A stretch of DNA of 47,026 nt from RZZS01 sp964498755 (GTDB taxonomy: Bacteria > Pseudomonadota > Alphaproteobacteria > Micavibrionales > Micavibrionaceae), in NCBI GenBank assembly GCA_964498755.1, contig CAZCIB010000016.1, forward strand, positions 1 to 47,026, in the 5' to 3' direction. How positions within the stretch are numbered: the first letter of the stretch is position 1; every line of letters begins with the position of its first letter. The notes below the pieces were generated by a model. It ran no database searches, was not told the DNA's origin, and was given only the letters and a program-made list of their open reading frames with translations. Shown piece by piece: positions 24,668-33,505 of this stretch. Position numbers and translations under genes: made by a program.

Positions 24668-25183
24668 TTAGCTGGACGCAGGTTTAAGCTGGCTCAATGC
24701 TTTTGAGATAGCTTCTTCAAGATATGTCTGCCTTGGCCTACCTGAAAGTTCGAGATGGGGGTCGCCATCGTCTTGCACAACGCCATGTTCAGCCATGGTT
24801 TTCCCGACTGTCCACTTTGCAAATCCACCCCGTCGTTCCCGGGTCTTTTCAACATATTCTGACGGGAAAACAACGCCATCGCTCATTGCGGCGATCTCGT
24901 TTCCCTCAGCCGTTTTGAGTACGACCACGGCCTTGTCAACGAACGCCCCGTTTTCTTCGAAAAGTCCGTTTTCAATGCTGACATAAATTTCTGCGTCAGG
25001 ATGCGCAGCGATTGCAAAAGCAATACGATTTTTTGCGCCAACAAGCGTTTCTTCACCTACAGGCTGTTCATTCACGTTTGAAGGCGCGTTGAGAGTGACA
25101 AGCTCGAAGCTGCTCAAATTATTGAACGCGTGCGTAACAGCCGCAATTTTCTTTTTGCTTTCAGAAGCCAGAACAACTTTCAT
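24668..25183 (-). CDS. DUF84 / YjjX-type inosine/xanthosine triphosphatase
   Basis: A 171-residue protein with the DUF84 pattern: MKVVLASESKKKIAAVTHAF at the N-terminus, GAKNRIAFA, then the diagnostic VSIENGLFEENGAFVDKAVV and the GVVFPSEYVEK region. Family members hydrolyse non-canonical purine triphosphates such as ITP and XTP. It lies seven bases after dapA. dapA and smpB are commonly adjacent in alphaproteobacteria, so this gene appears inserted between them. Confidence 0.85.
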   Translation of the reverse strand: MKVVLASESKKKIAAVTHAFNNLSSFELVTLNAPSNVNEQPVGEETLVGAKNRIAFAIAAHPDAEIYVSIENGLFEENGAFVDKAVVVLKTAEGNEIAAMSDGVVFPSEYVEKTRERRGGFAKWTVGKTMAEHGVVQDDGDPHLELSGRPRQTYLEEAISKALSQLKPASS

Positions 25184-25190
25184 GGAGACC

Positions 25191-26096
25191 TTATGCTCTC
25201 ATTTTTTGCGATTGGGAATCGCCCAGAATCCCCGCTTCTTCCATCGCCGCATCGACTTCCGCGCGCGCCGTCTCGCTCGCAGGAACAAGCGGAAGACGCA
25301 CGTCATCGCCGCAAAAGCCCAGGCGGCTGACGGCGTATTTGACCGGGGCCGGGGAGGTTTCGCAGAACAATGCCTTATGCAGCGGCGCAAGCCGGTCGCG
25401 CAAATCAGCAAAGGTTTGCAAGTCGCCTGCCTTCCACGCGTTGTACAGCGCGCTGCAGAGATCCGGCGCGGCGTTGGCTGTCACGGAAATGCATCCATGG
25501 CCGCCTTGTCCCAGAAACGCGCCGATCGTGGCGTCCTCGCCGGAAAGCTGGCAGAAATTTGCTCCGCATTCGGCGCGCGTGTGAAGAGGGCGGGCCAGAT
25601 CGTTCGTGGCGTCTTTCACGCCGACGATATTGGGAAGCTCCGCAAGCCGCGCCATGGTCTGGGCGCTCATATCGATGACGCTGCGCCCGGGAATGTTGTA
25701 TATGATCACAGGCAGGCCGACGTCCTGAACCGCCCTGAAATGCTGGTACAAGCCTTCCTGCGAAGGTTTGTTATAGTAGGGCGTCACGACGAGCGCCGCA
25801 TCCACGCCGCATTCCCTCGCATGATAAGTCAATCCCAGAGCCTCCGTCGTGGAGTTCGAGCCTGTTCCGGCTATCACGGGGACTCTTTTGTTCGCGACAT
25901 TGACACAACGCTGCACAACGCTCATATGTTCATCATGGGACAACGTCGGGGATTCACCCGTCGTGCCGCAGGGGACCAGACCGTGGATACCTTTTTCGAT
26001 CTGCCATTCGATCAGCGCGTCAAAAGACGGCCAGTCAATTTCCCCGTTTTTAAACGGCGTGATCAGCGCAGTGACGTAACCTTCGAACATGGTCAT
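25191..26096 (-). CDS. dapA: 4-hydroxy-tetrahydrodipicolinate synthase DapA
   Basis: Condenses pyruvate with aspartate semialdehyde in lysine and diaminopimelate synthesis. The 301-residue product has GYVTALITPFKNGEIDW at the start, GTTGESPTLSHDEH (substrate carboxylate binding), the catalytic tyrosine in YNIPGRS, and the Schiff-base lysine in VGVKDATNDLARP. It is divergent from the lytic transglycosylase gene, so both promoters lie between 26097 and 26177. Confidence 0.96.
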   Translation of the reverse strand: MTMFEGYVTALITPFKNGEIDWPSFDALIEWQIEKGIHGLVPCGTTGESPTLSHDEHMSVVQRCVNVANKRVPVIAGTGSNSTTEALGLTYHARECGVDAALVVTPYYNKPSQEGLYQHFRAVQDVGLPVIIYNIPGRSVIDMSAQTMARLAELPNIVGVKDATNDLARPLHTRAECGANFCQLSGEDATIGAFLGQGGHGCISVTANAAPDLCSALYNAWKAGDLQTFADLRDRLAPLHKALFCETSPAPVKYAVSRLGFCGDDVRLPLVPASETARAEVDAAMEEAGILGDSQSQKMRA

Positions 26097-26177
26097 GGCG
26101 TTTTGTCCTTTTTCCGGAAAAGAAAACCGATTGTTAAACTATCTTACAAAGAGCAGTCTTGCAAGCATCCGGGTTTA

Positions 26178-28166
26178 TTGCGCTTTTTATTTGTCTGCTT
26201 TGCGGCGGGTTTTTGTTTCGCCGCCAGCCCGGTTGACGCGCAGACCTTTTCTCCGTCCGAGCGTCAGCAACTCGTCGAATCCTTGCGCGCTCTGGAGAAC
26301 GGCCAGAAAAGAAAAGCCCGAGACATCGCGCGGCGCCTGCAAAGTCCCCTGGCCGAAGATATTTTCCGCTGGTACGCCTTGCGGGTTCAGCCTCCGGAAG
26401 ATGACAGATACGCTGCGCTCTCCGCCTTCATAAACCGGCGCGCGGACTGGCCCGGAACGGATGCGCTCTCTGGCCGCATGGAAAGGCTCCTGCCGGTAAA
26501 TGTCGGCGCGGACGGCATAATCGCGATGTTTGAAAACGCCCGGCCAGAAACGCCGGAGGGCATGGACGCATACCTGCATGCGCTTGCCGGAAAGGGGCAG
26601 GTCGCGAAAGCCAGAAGCGCATTGCGCAACTGGTGGACCCGCGCGCTGATGGAGCCGGAGCAGCAAGATTTGTTTTTGAACAAGTACGGCGCATACCTCG
26701 ACCGCCAGACTCATGTTGATCGCCTGAACCGCCTTTTATACGCCCGGCATTACACAAACGCGCGCCAGATCGCCGCTTTGCTGGGGAATGGATATCCGGA
26801 ACTGGCCGAGGCGCGGATAGCGCTCGCGAATAACAAGGACGGCGTTAATGCCCTGATTAACCGCGTTCCCGCACATTTGCAAAACGATCCCGGGCTGCGT
26901 TATGAACGTCTGCGCTGGCGCAGACGGCATGACCTGAATGACCGGGCGATAGAACTTTTAAGGGATGCGCCGGACATGAGCGACGTTCCGAACGCTTCGG
27001 CCTGGTGGCTTGAACGTCATATCATTGTGCGCCGGTTCATCGAGGACAAGGCCTATGTACGCGCTTATGAACTTGCGTCCTCTCATAGGCAAAAGGATGG
27101 CCTGCCGTTCGCGCAGGCGGAATGGCTCTCGGGTTGGCTGGCCCTGCGCAAGCTTGGCAAGCCTTATGAAGCGTTTCAGCATTTCGAAAAGCTCTACCGC
27201 AACGTCTCTTCCCCGATCAGCCGCGCGCGCGGGGCTTACTGGGCGGGGCTGGCCGCGGAGACGCTGAGGCAGGGCGATGTCGCAAACGCCTGGTTTATGT
27301 CGGCGGCGGCGCATGACGAGACGTTTTACGGGCAGATGGCCATTATGGCGCTGAAGGGCCGGAAGCCTGCCGACAAGGCGATCAGGCCGCAAATTAACGA
27401 CCAGATGCGCGGCGCATATCGTGCGCAGGATATGGCGGTTGCCGCGCAGATTTTGAGCGCGGCGGGTCTGCGCGAAGAAGCAAGCCGGTTTTTCTCGGCG
27501 CTCTCCTACAAGGCGAAGTCCCCGGAAGAGTATGCTCTTCTCGCCGAGCTGGCTGAAGCTGCCGGTCACAGGCATGACGCCTTGCGAATCGCAAAACGCG
27601 CGCTGCGCAAGGATATTGATTTACGTGAATTCGCATACCCGGATATGCGCTCTGAAATGCGCGGCGTAAAAACGGACTTTGCTCTTGTTCACGCGCTGAT
27701 GAGACAGGAAAGCGCGTTCGACGCAAAAGCGCGCAGTCATGCGGGAGCGCTCGGACTGATGCAGCTCATGCCCGCGACGGCGTCTGAAACGGCGCGGGAG
27801 TTGGGTTTGAGTCATCGCAAGGACTGGCTTACGGAGAAGCCTTCGTACAATATACAGCTTGGCACGGCCTATCTTGAGAAAATGCTGGACCGTTTCAACG
27901 GCTCGTATGCGCTGGCGCTTGCGGCCTATAACGCGGGGCCGGGGCGCGTTCCCGGATGGATTGCGGATTACGGCGATCCGAGAACGGGCGAGATCAACGA
28001 AATGGACTGGATTGAATCGATACCGATATACGAGACGCGCAACTATGTTCAGCGCGTTCTGGAGGCCGCTTATGTCTACAGGGATATGTTTGGTTACAAT
28101 CATCCGCCTGTTTCTGCGACCCGGCTTTACGCCCAGGACGTAAACGCATACGGATATAATCCCTGA
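26178..28166 (+). CDS. Soluble lytic murein transglycosylase
   Basis: Cleaves peptidoglycan glycan strands in the periplasm. There is no ATG in the non-overlapping part; TTG 26178 gives a good signal peptide (MRFLFVCFAAGFCFAASPVD, cleavage near DAQ) and 662 residues. A long helical superhelix (about 25-490) precedes the SLT domain with catalytic Glu511 (MRQESAFDAKARSHAGALGL, MQLMPATA) and LALAAYNAGPGRV. The frame stays open far upstream over dapA, which is coincidental. Slt-type architecture is clear; the start codon is tentative. Confidence 0.9.
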   Translation: MRFLFVCFAAGFCFAASPVDAQTFSPSERQQLVESLRALENGQKRKARDIARRLQSPLAEDIFRWYALRVQPPEDDRYAALSAFINRRADWPGTDALSGRMERLLPVNVGADGIIAMFENARPETPEGMDAYLHALAGKGQVAKARSALRNWWTRALMEPEQQDLFLNKYGAYLDRQTHVDRLNRLLYARHYTNARQIAALLGNGYPELAEARIALANNKDGVNALINRVPAHLQNDPGLRYERLRWRRRHDLNDRAIELLRDAPDMSDVPNASAWWLERHIIVRRFIEDKAYVRAYELASSHRQKDGLPFAQAEWLSGWLALRKLGKPYEAFQHFEKLYRNVSSPISRARGAYWAGLAAETLRQGDVANAWFMSAAAHDETFYGQMAIMALKGRKPADKAIRPQINDQMRGAYRAQDMAVAAQILSAAGLREEASRFFSALSYKAKSPEEYALLAELAEAAGHRHDALRIAKRALRKDIDLREFAYPDMRSEMRGVKTDFALVHALMRQESAFDAKARSHAGALGLMQLMPATASETARELGLSHRKDWLTEKPSYNIQLGTAYLEKMLDRFNGSYALALAAYNAGPGRVPGWIADYGDPRTGEINEMDWIESIPIYETRNYVQRVLEAAYVYRDMFGYNHPPVSATRLYAQDVNAYGYNP

Positions 28167-28219
28167 AAAGCGAAGTCTCATACTATAGGCTGCAATAAAA
28201 AAAGAAACGACAACCATTG

Positions 28220-28244
28220 ACACTTAATCAAAAGTATTAAGTGT
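28220..28244. promoter_or_regulatory. Perfect 9-base inverted repeat upstream of the response regulator
   Basis: ACACTTAAT-CAAAAGT-ATTAAGTGT, followed by TTT. It overlaps a TTGACA hexamer (28217-28222). It may be the terminator of the transglycosylase gene or an operator for the regulator 70 bases downstream. Confidence 0.45.
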
Positions 28245-28314
28245 TTTGTAACGCCGCCAAAGATAAAGTATAAATGATTAGGAACCGTAATCATTGTGAA
28301 AAACTAGCATCGAC

Positions 28315-29016
28315 ATGAAACTCCTCCTCGCTGATGACCACACGCTGTTCAGAGACGCTCTTGTTCAGTACATAGAACGGGCTGAGCCGGGATCGGAAAT
28401 CTCGGTTGCCAAGAGCCTTGATGGCGCAATCGAAATTCTTGAAAAGAAGCCTGAGAAGCCGGACCTGATACTGCTCGATTTCCGCATGCCGGGAATGAAC
28501 CGGCTGGAAGGCCTGCGGCGCGTAAGGGAAGGGTGGCCGGACATACCCGTTGCGCTTTTGTCCGGGATGGCCGAAACGGAAGACGTAAAAGCCGCTATGG
28601 AGCTGGGGGCTATGGGATATTTCCCGAAAACATTGTCGGGACAAGCCCTGCTCAAGGCAATTCAGCTTGTAATGACGGGCGAGCGTTTTCTGCCGATTGA
28701 ACGGGACACGAACGAAGTCATGCCGGCCTATTACCCGGACGGAGAAAACAACACGCTTTCACCGTACATACGCGCGCATGCTCCAGAAAACGGGAATTCC
28801 GAAGAAATAAATCTGACCAACAGGGAAAAAGAGGTTTTGACCTTTTTGCTGAGCGGCGTATCGAACAAGGAAATTGCGCGGGAAATGAATCTGCAGGTTG
28901 TGACCGTCAAACTTCACGTGCGTGGCATTTGCCGCAAGCTGGGCGCGAAGAACAGGACCCAGGCCGCGCTCAGGGCTATTGAACTTGGTCTGGTTCCTGC
29001 AAATGACGGCCGATGA
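28315..29016 (+). CDS. NarL/FixJ-family response regulator
   Basis: A 233-residue regulator. The receiver domain (about 1-120) has acidic residues ADDH near 5-8, the phospho-acceptor in LLDFRMPGMN near residue 54, and the KTLSG lysine. A linker of about 45 residues precedes the LuxR-type helix-turn-helix (LTNREKEVLTFLLSGVSNKE, VTVKLHVRGICRKLGAKNRT). It overlaps the hybrid kinase downstream by 14 bases, indicating a dedicated two-component pair. Confidence 0.92.
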   Translation: MKLLLADDHTLFRDALVQYIERAEPGSEISVAKSLDGAIEILEKKPEKPDLILLDFRMPGMNRLEGLRRVREGWPDIPVALLSGMAETEDVKAAMELGAMGYFPKTLSGQALLKAIQLVMTGERFLPIERDTNEVMPAYYPDGENNTLSPYIRAHAPENGNSEEINLTNREKEVLTFLLSGVSNKEIAREMNLQVVTVKLHVRGICRKLGAKNRTQAALRAIELGLVPANDGR

Positions 29017-31654
29017 AGGAATGAAAGAATCCCCGCTTTCCAGATGGAAAGAGTCGCGTTTTCTCGCTCCCGGGACAATTCTGCCCATCCTTTTTATTCT
29101 TGCGTTCAGCATGGCCGCTCTTAATCTTTCCGCGCGATTACTAGGAGAGGAGCGGGACGCGCTTAAAAGCATAGGGCGTCTTAACGCGTCGTTTTCAGAT
29201 ATTACGGAAGCGTATTACGCATTTGAGAGCGCGCTTGAAAACGCTGTCGAGGCAGGGGAGCGGGCGGATTTCACGCAGGCGAGACGGTCTTTTGGCAAGC
29301 TGTTGCGAGAGCTGAATGACCTAGATAGTTTTGTGAGCAACAGACAGAAATTTCCTCAGGATCTCACGCTTCATATAGAAAGATTGAAGGATGATCTGGT
29401 GCTCATTGACGCGTTTCTCGCGCGCATAGATGATCCTGACGCTGACCGGGACGAGATTTTAAGAAACGTTGAGATACTGAAAAGAGGCATACACGATTTG
29501 CTGGAAAAGCAGATACTGGGCGGGTTTATGGAGTCAAGACGGCATACCCAGCAACAGCGCCATAACCAGATCACCCTGTCGGTTTTTATTATGGGCTTGT
29601 CCGGATTCGTATTGATTGTCGTGCTGCTCGACAAGTTGTCGAAGCTGCGCCGGTTGAGCGCCGAGCGTCATGAAAACCTGCGCATGCTGGAGCAGCGGCT
29701 GATAGCGATGTCGAGCGCATTCGACAGCATGTGCGTCACGGATGCGGAAGGCCGGATAACCTATGTCAATGAATCCTTGCTGGTGCTCTACGAATACGAA
29801 AAAGAGGACGAGCTTCTGGGGCGGCCATGGACTGTGCTTTATGACGGTATACACTGTGAGTGGCTGCAGGAGGAAATCTTCCCGCTGCTGGAAGAAAAAC
29901 CGCGCTGGGATGGACATACGATCGGCCAGAAGAGCGACGGGACCAGTTTTAATCAGGATCTTTCCCTGACCCGTCTGCCCGGGGGCGGATATATTTGCAT
30001 CATAAGGGACGTTTCGGAGCTGATGCGGACGGAAGCGCTGTCCAAACGCAGGCTGGCGGCAATCGAGGCGGCCGCTGACGGCATAGGCATCTGTGATGAA
30101 AATCACAGGATTCTTTACCTGAACCAGGCGCTGATGTCCATTCACAGTCTCGGCGGATATGACCAATGGTCATGGCGCGGCAAACACTGGTCCGATATCT
30201 ATGACAAAAACACGGCGCGGTATTTTAAAGAAGACATTCTGCCTGAACTGGCAAGAAGCGGACAATGGCGCGGCGAGCGTAAACTCTCCGGAAAAGACGG
30301 CGCTGAAAGCTGGGTGGACATATCTCTGACTGTTTTGCCGGAAGGCGGGTTTATCGGAACAACATCGGACGTGACCGGGCGAAAAAATTCGGAAAAGGAA
30401 AAGGCTGACCTTCAGGAGCAGTTTTACCAGGCCCAGAAAATGGAGGCGATCGGACGGCTTGCCGGCGGCATTGCGCACGACTTTAACAATATTCTTGCGG
30501 CTATTCTCGGTTACGCCGAGTTCCTGACCGAGGACCTGAAGAAGGACCCCGAAAAGAAAAAATATGCTGAAAATATACTGGCGGCCGGCGCGCAGGCGCG
30601 CCAGCTCGTGGAACAGATGCTGCAGTTTTCACGCCGCAAGGAAAGTGAAAAATCGCTGGTTGGGCTGTCCGAGGTGCTCAAGGATACGCTGGATATTCTT
30701 CACGCCAGTTTCCCGAAAACAATCGAAATCGAAACGGATATACGCATTTCCAGCGCGCATATCCGCGCAAATCAGACGCAGCTTGCGCAGGTGCTGATGA
30801 ACTTGTGCGTAAACGCCAAGGACGCCATGTCGAATGACCACGGGCGGCTGGTTATTTCCTTTGACGAAGTCGAGGCCGATCCGGACCTGTTCGATGAAAT
30901 GGTCGTGTCATACGAAACAGCCCGCGAAAACCTGCCCTCCATCAGGATAGACGAGCCTGAGCCCGGGCAGGCCTATCTTGAGCTCGGCCATCTGATCAAG
31001 GGGCATTCCTACGCCGTTCTCAGCGTCGAGGATACGGGGTCGGGGATGAGCAAGGCGATTATGCAACATATCTTTGAGCCCTTTTTTACAACCAAATCCG
31101 TTGACGAGGGAACGGGGCTGGGGCTTGCGAACGTGCACGGCATTGTTCTGGGTCACAGCGGCGCCCTGACGATCGAGTCAACTCTGGGGCAGGGAACGAG
31201 ATTTGATATTTTCCTGCCGATTGAAACGCCGGAAAAGAAAATTCATGTCGTCGCCTCAGATGGCGATCTGGTCAGCGGCAGCGGACATATACTGGTTGTC
31301 GAGGATCAGGCCAATGTGCGCGAGATGCTCGTCACATCGCTCGAGCGATTGGGTTATGAATGCGCCGCCTGCAATTCCGGGGTCGAGGCCCTTGAAATTC
31401 TGAGGCAGGGCGACAGGACATTCGACCTTGTCGTTTCGGATCATAACATGCCGGTCATGACCGGGCTTGAACTGGCCGAGCAGGCGCGGATCGAATGGCC
31501 TGATCTTGGTTTCGTTATCGTGACGGGCTATACGATCGAGGCGCTCAACAGGGATATCAGCGAATATGAATCCATCCGCGCCGTTCTGCACAAGCCCGTT
31601 GACAGACAGCAGCTTTCCGTTGCGGTGAAAACGGCTATTTCCAGGGCGGCGTGA
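29003..31654 (+). CDS. Hybrid sensor histidine kinase
   Basis: I take ATG 29003 (883 residues); ATG 29021 is possible but has a purine-rich site too close. Two membrane helices (about residues 25-43 and 193-215) flank a helical periplasmic sensor. Two PAS-like domains follow (about 240-355 and 360-470). The dimerisation domain has His492 in GGIAHDFNNILAAILGY. The ATPase has NAKDAM, DTGSGMSKAI and GTGLGLANVHG. The C-terminal receiver has D813 (VSDHNMPVMTG). It resembles CckA-like kinases but has a periplasmic sensor and a co-encoded LuxR-type partner. Stimulus unknown. Confidence 0.9.
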   Translation: MTADEGMKESPLSRWKESRFLAPGTILPILFILAFSMAALNLSARLLGEERDALKSIGRLNASFSDITEAYYAFESALENAVEAGERADFTQARRSFGKLLRELNDLDSFVSNRQKFPQDLTLHIERLKDDLVLIDAFLARIDDPDADRDEILRNVEILKRGIHDLLEKQILGGFMESRRHTQQQRHNQITLSVFIMGLSGFVLIVVLLDKLSKLRRLSAERHENLRMLEQRLIAMSSAFDSMCVTDAEGRITYVNESLLVLYEYEKEDELLGRPWTVLYDGIHCEWLQEEIFPLLEEKPRWDGHTIGQKSDGTSFNQDLSLTRLPGGGYICIIRDVSELMRTEALSKRRLAAIEAAADGIGICDENHRILYLNQALMSIHSLGGYDQWSWRGKHWSDIYDKNTARYFKEDILPELARSGQWRGERKLSGKDGAESWVDISLTVLPEGGFIGTTSDVTGRKNSEKEKADLQEQFYQAQKMEAIGRLAGGIAHDFNNILAAILGYAEFLTEDLKKDPEKKKYAENILAAGAQARQLVEQMLQFSRRKESEKSLVGLSEVLKDTLDILHASFPKTIEIETDIRISSAHIRANQTQLAQVLMNLCVNAKDAMSNDHGRLVISFDEVEADPDLFDEMVVSYETARENLPSIRIDEPEPGQAYLELGHLIKGHSYAVLSVEDTGSGMSKAIMQHIFEPFFTTKSVDEGTGLGLANVHGIVLGHSGALTIESTLGQGTRFDIFLPIETPEKKIHVVASDGDLVSGSGHILVVEDQANVREMLVTSLERLGYECAACNSGVEALEILRQGDRTFDLVVSDHNMPVMTGLELAEQARIEWPDLGFVIVTGYTIEALNRDISEYESIRAVLHKPVDRQQLSVAVKTAISRAA

Positions 31655-31740
31655 AGTACGAATTTTTCACAGCGCATTGATAAAAAACAACTAATTTTAA
31701 AAACATGCAGCTGCTCTGGTTTTTTTTATGAACGCTCTTA

Positions 31741-31754
31741 TACTTATATAAGTA
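31741..31754. promoter_or_regulatory. 14-base perfect palindrome upstream of the acyl-CoA dehydrogenase gene
   Basis: TACTTATATAAGTA in an A/T-rich stretch, 30 bases before the start codon. Its place and symmetry suit a repressor operator, but no regulator is known. Confidence 0.35.
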
Positions 31755-31783
31755 AAAAGTAATCAAACAAGAAATTAGCCATC

Positions 31784-33502
31784 ATGGTGGAACTGACATG
31801 TGAGTTCGTCAAATTCGATCTCTTATCGAAAGAGCAGCTTCTGGAAAAATCGCGTCAGGCGCTGGAAGTTGTAACAAAAATTTTAGACAGAGCGCTTGAA
31901 AATAACGCCGGCCTGTTCATCGAAGATGGCAGAGTTAATGCTGGCGCCTTCAACAACTCAAGGACCCAGCGCATTGCGCATGCGATTGCATGGCTAAAGA
32001 CGTACGCCGATACGCTTGAGGCTTCCGTTGATTTTGTGGAGAGGCTTGACAGTCAGGGAGAGCTCTCATGCACGGAGCGTTTGCTTCTGCAAACTGTAAT
32101 GCATGAATATATTGGTGAAATAATGAACGGGATGCGCGCAAGCAGCACGGAAACTTTTTCATTGGGCATTCTTGGGTTCGACAAAGAAGAAATACGCGCC
32201 TTTGAAGATGAGGCAGGCGTATCTTACTTCCTGAATGAAGAGATTAGGTCGGCTGTTAAATCACAGCTTACAAGACAGCTGACTGACAACCTCGCTTCCG
32301 GCAAAGAGATGCTTGGGAAAAGCGGGCTGCCAGAAGAACTTGATGATCTGGCTGCCAGGATTAAGGATTTTGTCGCTGAGGAAATTACGCCGTACGCGCA
32401 AAGATGGCATCTTGAAGACGGTCTTATTCCTGAGAAAACGATCGAGGGCATGGCGGATATCGGCGTTTTCGGCCTGACGATTCCCAAAAAATACGGCGGA
32501 AGCGCCCGCGGTAAATTGGCCATGGCTCTGAGTACCGAGGAGCTGGCAAGTGTCTCTCTTGCCGCAGGATCAGTGCCAACGCGCTCGGAGATTATGGCTG
32601 AGCTTTTGCTTGTGGGCGGAACGGATCAGCAAAGAAACAATTATCTTCCCGGGCTTGCCAGAGGTGAAATATTCCCAACGATTGCCTTGACTGAGCCGGA
32701 TGCTGGCTCTGATCTTGCTGCGTTAACGACAACAGCGACAAAAACAAATTCCCGGAGTTATTCAGTTGACGGGAAAAAACTCTGGAATGGTCATGCCGGT
32801 CGTGCCGACGTTATTGTTCTTTTGGCCAGAACGGATGCGGATAGCGCGGGACCTAAAGGCATTTCCATGTTTTTATTGCCGAAACGGCGCGGCGATTTTG
32901 AAAGCCCTTCAAGAAATCAAGGTTTGACGGGCAAGCGTATTTTGATGCCCGGATACCGGGGTATGGGGGCATATGAATTAACATTTGAGGGTTTTGTCGC
33001 TCCAAATGACAGCTTGCTTGGAGAAGAAGAAGGGCAAGGGTTTAAGCACATGATGCAGGCTTTTGAGCCGGCGCGAATACAGACGGCGGCGCGTGCAACG
33101 GGGGTAGCAAGGGCTGCTTTGGAGCACAGCCTTGGTTACGCCGCTTCCCGCCATCAAGCCGGACAACCCATTGTTAATTTTGACCGCATCAGTGACAAAA
33201 TTGCCCGTATGGCGGCGGAAACTTTCGCCGTTCGCCAGCTGACCTATAAAGCAGCGCTGAAAAAAGATCAGGGAGAGCGTTCCGACATGGAGGCAGGGAC
33301 GGCAAAAATGCTTGCGCCACGGGTAGCCTTTGACGCGGCTTCTGACGGTATGCAGATATTTGCAGGCGCGGGCTACAGGTCAGAAGAAGATATTTCCCGC
33401 ATTTTTGTTGATTCTAAAGTGCTCAATATTTTTGAGGGCGCTGGCGAAGTTCAGGCCTCTATCATAGCAAGGCGCATGATTGAGCAGCATCTGGAACAAT
33501 AA
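31784..33502 (+). CDS. (2S)-methylsuccinyl-CoA dehydrogenase-like acyl-CoA dehydrogenase
   Basis: A 572-residue flavoprotein, longer than usual acyl-CoA dehydrogenases (about 380). The first 190 residues form an extra helical domain (RIAHAIAWLKTYADTLEASV, LLLQTVMHEYIGEIMNGMRA) that I associate with the Mcd enzyme of the ethylmalonyl-CoA pathway. The dehydrogenase part has the flavin-binding TEPDAGSDLAAL and the end VLNIFEGAGEVQASIIARRM, with the expected catalytic glutamate. By eye the gene is somewhat richer in A/T than its neighbours. No other ethylmalonyl-CoA pathway gene is nearby, so the substrate is inferred from architecture only. Confidence 0.78.
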   Translation: MVELTCEFVKFDLLSKEQLLEKSRQALEVVTKILDRALENNAGLFIEDGRVNAGAFNNSRTQRIAHAIAWLKTYADTLEASVDFVERLDSQGELSCTERLLLQTVMHEYIGEIMNGMRASSTETFSLGILGFDKEEIRAFEDEAGVSYFLNEEIRSAVKSQLTRQLTDNLASGKEMLGKSGLPEELDDLAARIKDFVAEEITPYAQRWHLEDGLIPEKTIEGMADIGVFGLTIPKKYGGSARGKLAMALSTEELASVSLAAGSVPTRSEIMAELLLVGGTDQQRNNYLPGLARGEIFPTIALTEPDAGSDLAALTTTATKTNSRSYSVDGKKLWNGHAGRADVIVLLARTDADSAGPKGISMFLLPKRRGDFESPSRNQGLTGKRILMPGYRGMGAYELTFEGFVAPNDSLLGEEEGQGFKHMMQAFEPARIQTAARATGVARAALEHSLGYAASRHQAGQPIVNFDRISDKIARMAAETFAVRQLTYKAALKKDQGERSDMEAGTAKMLAPRVAFDAASDGMQIFAGAGYRSEEDISRIFVDSKVLNIFEGAGEVQASIIARRMIEQHLEQ

Positions 33503-33505
33503 AAT

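Noticed and set aside
25089..26177. Upstream part of a 1025-residue frame continuous with the lytic transglycosylase
   Set aside because: It runs antisense over dapA, has no family resemblance, and the true protein begins with a signal peptide near 26178.
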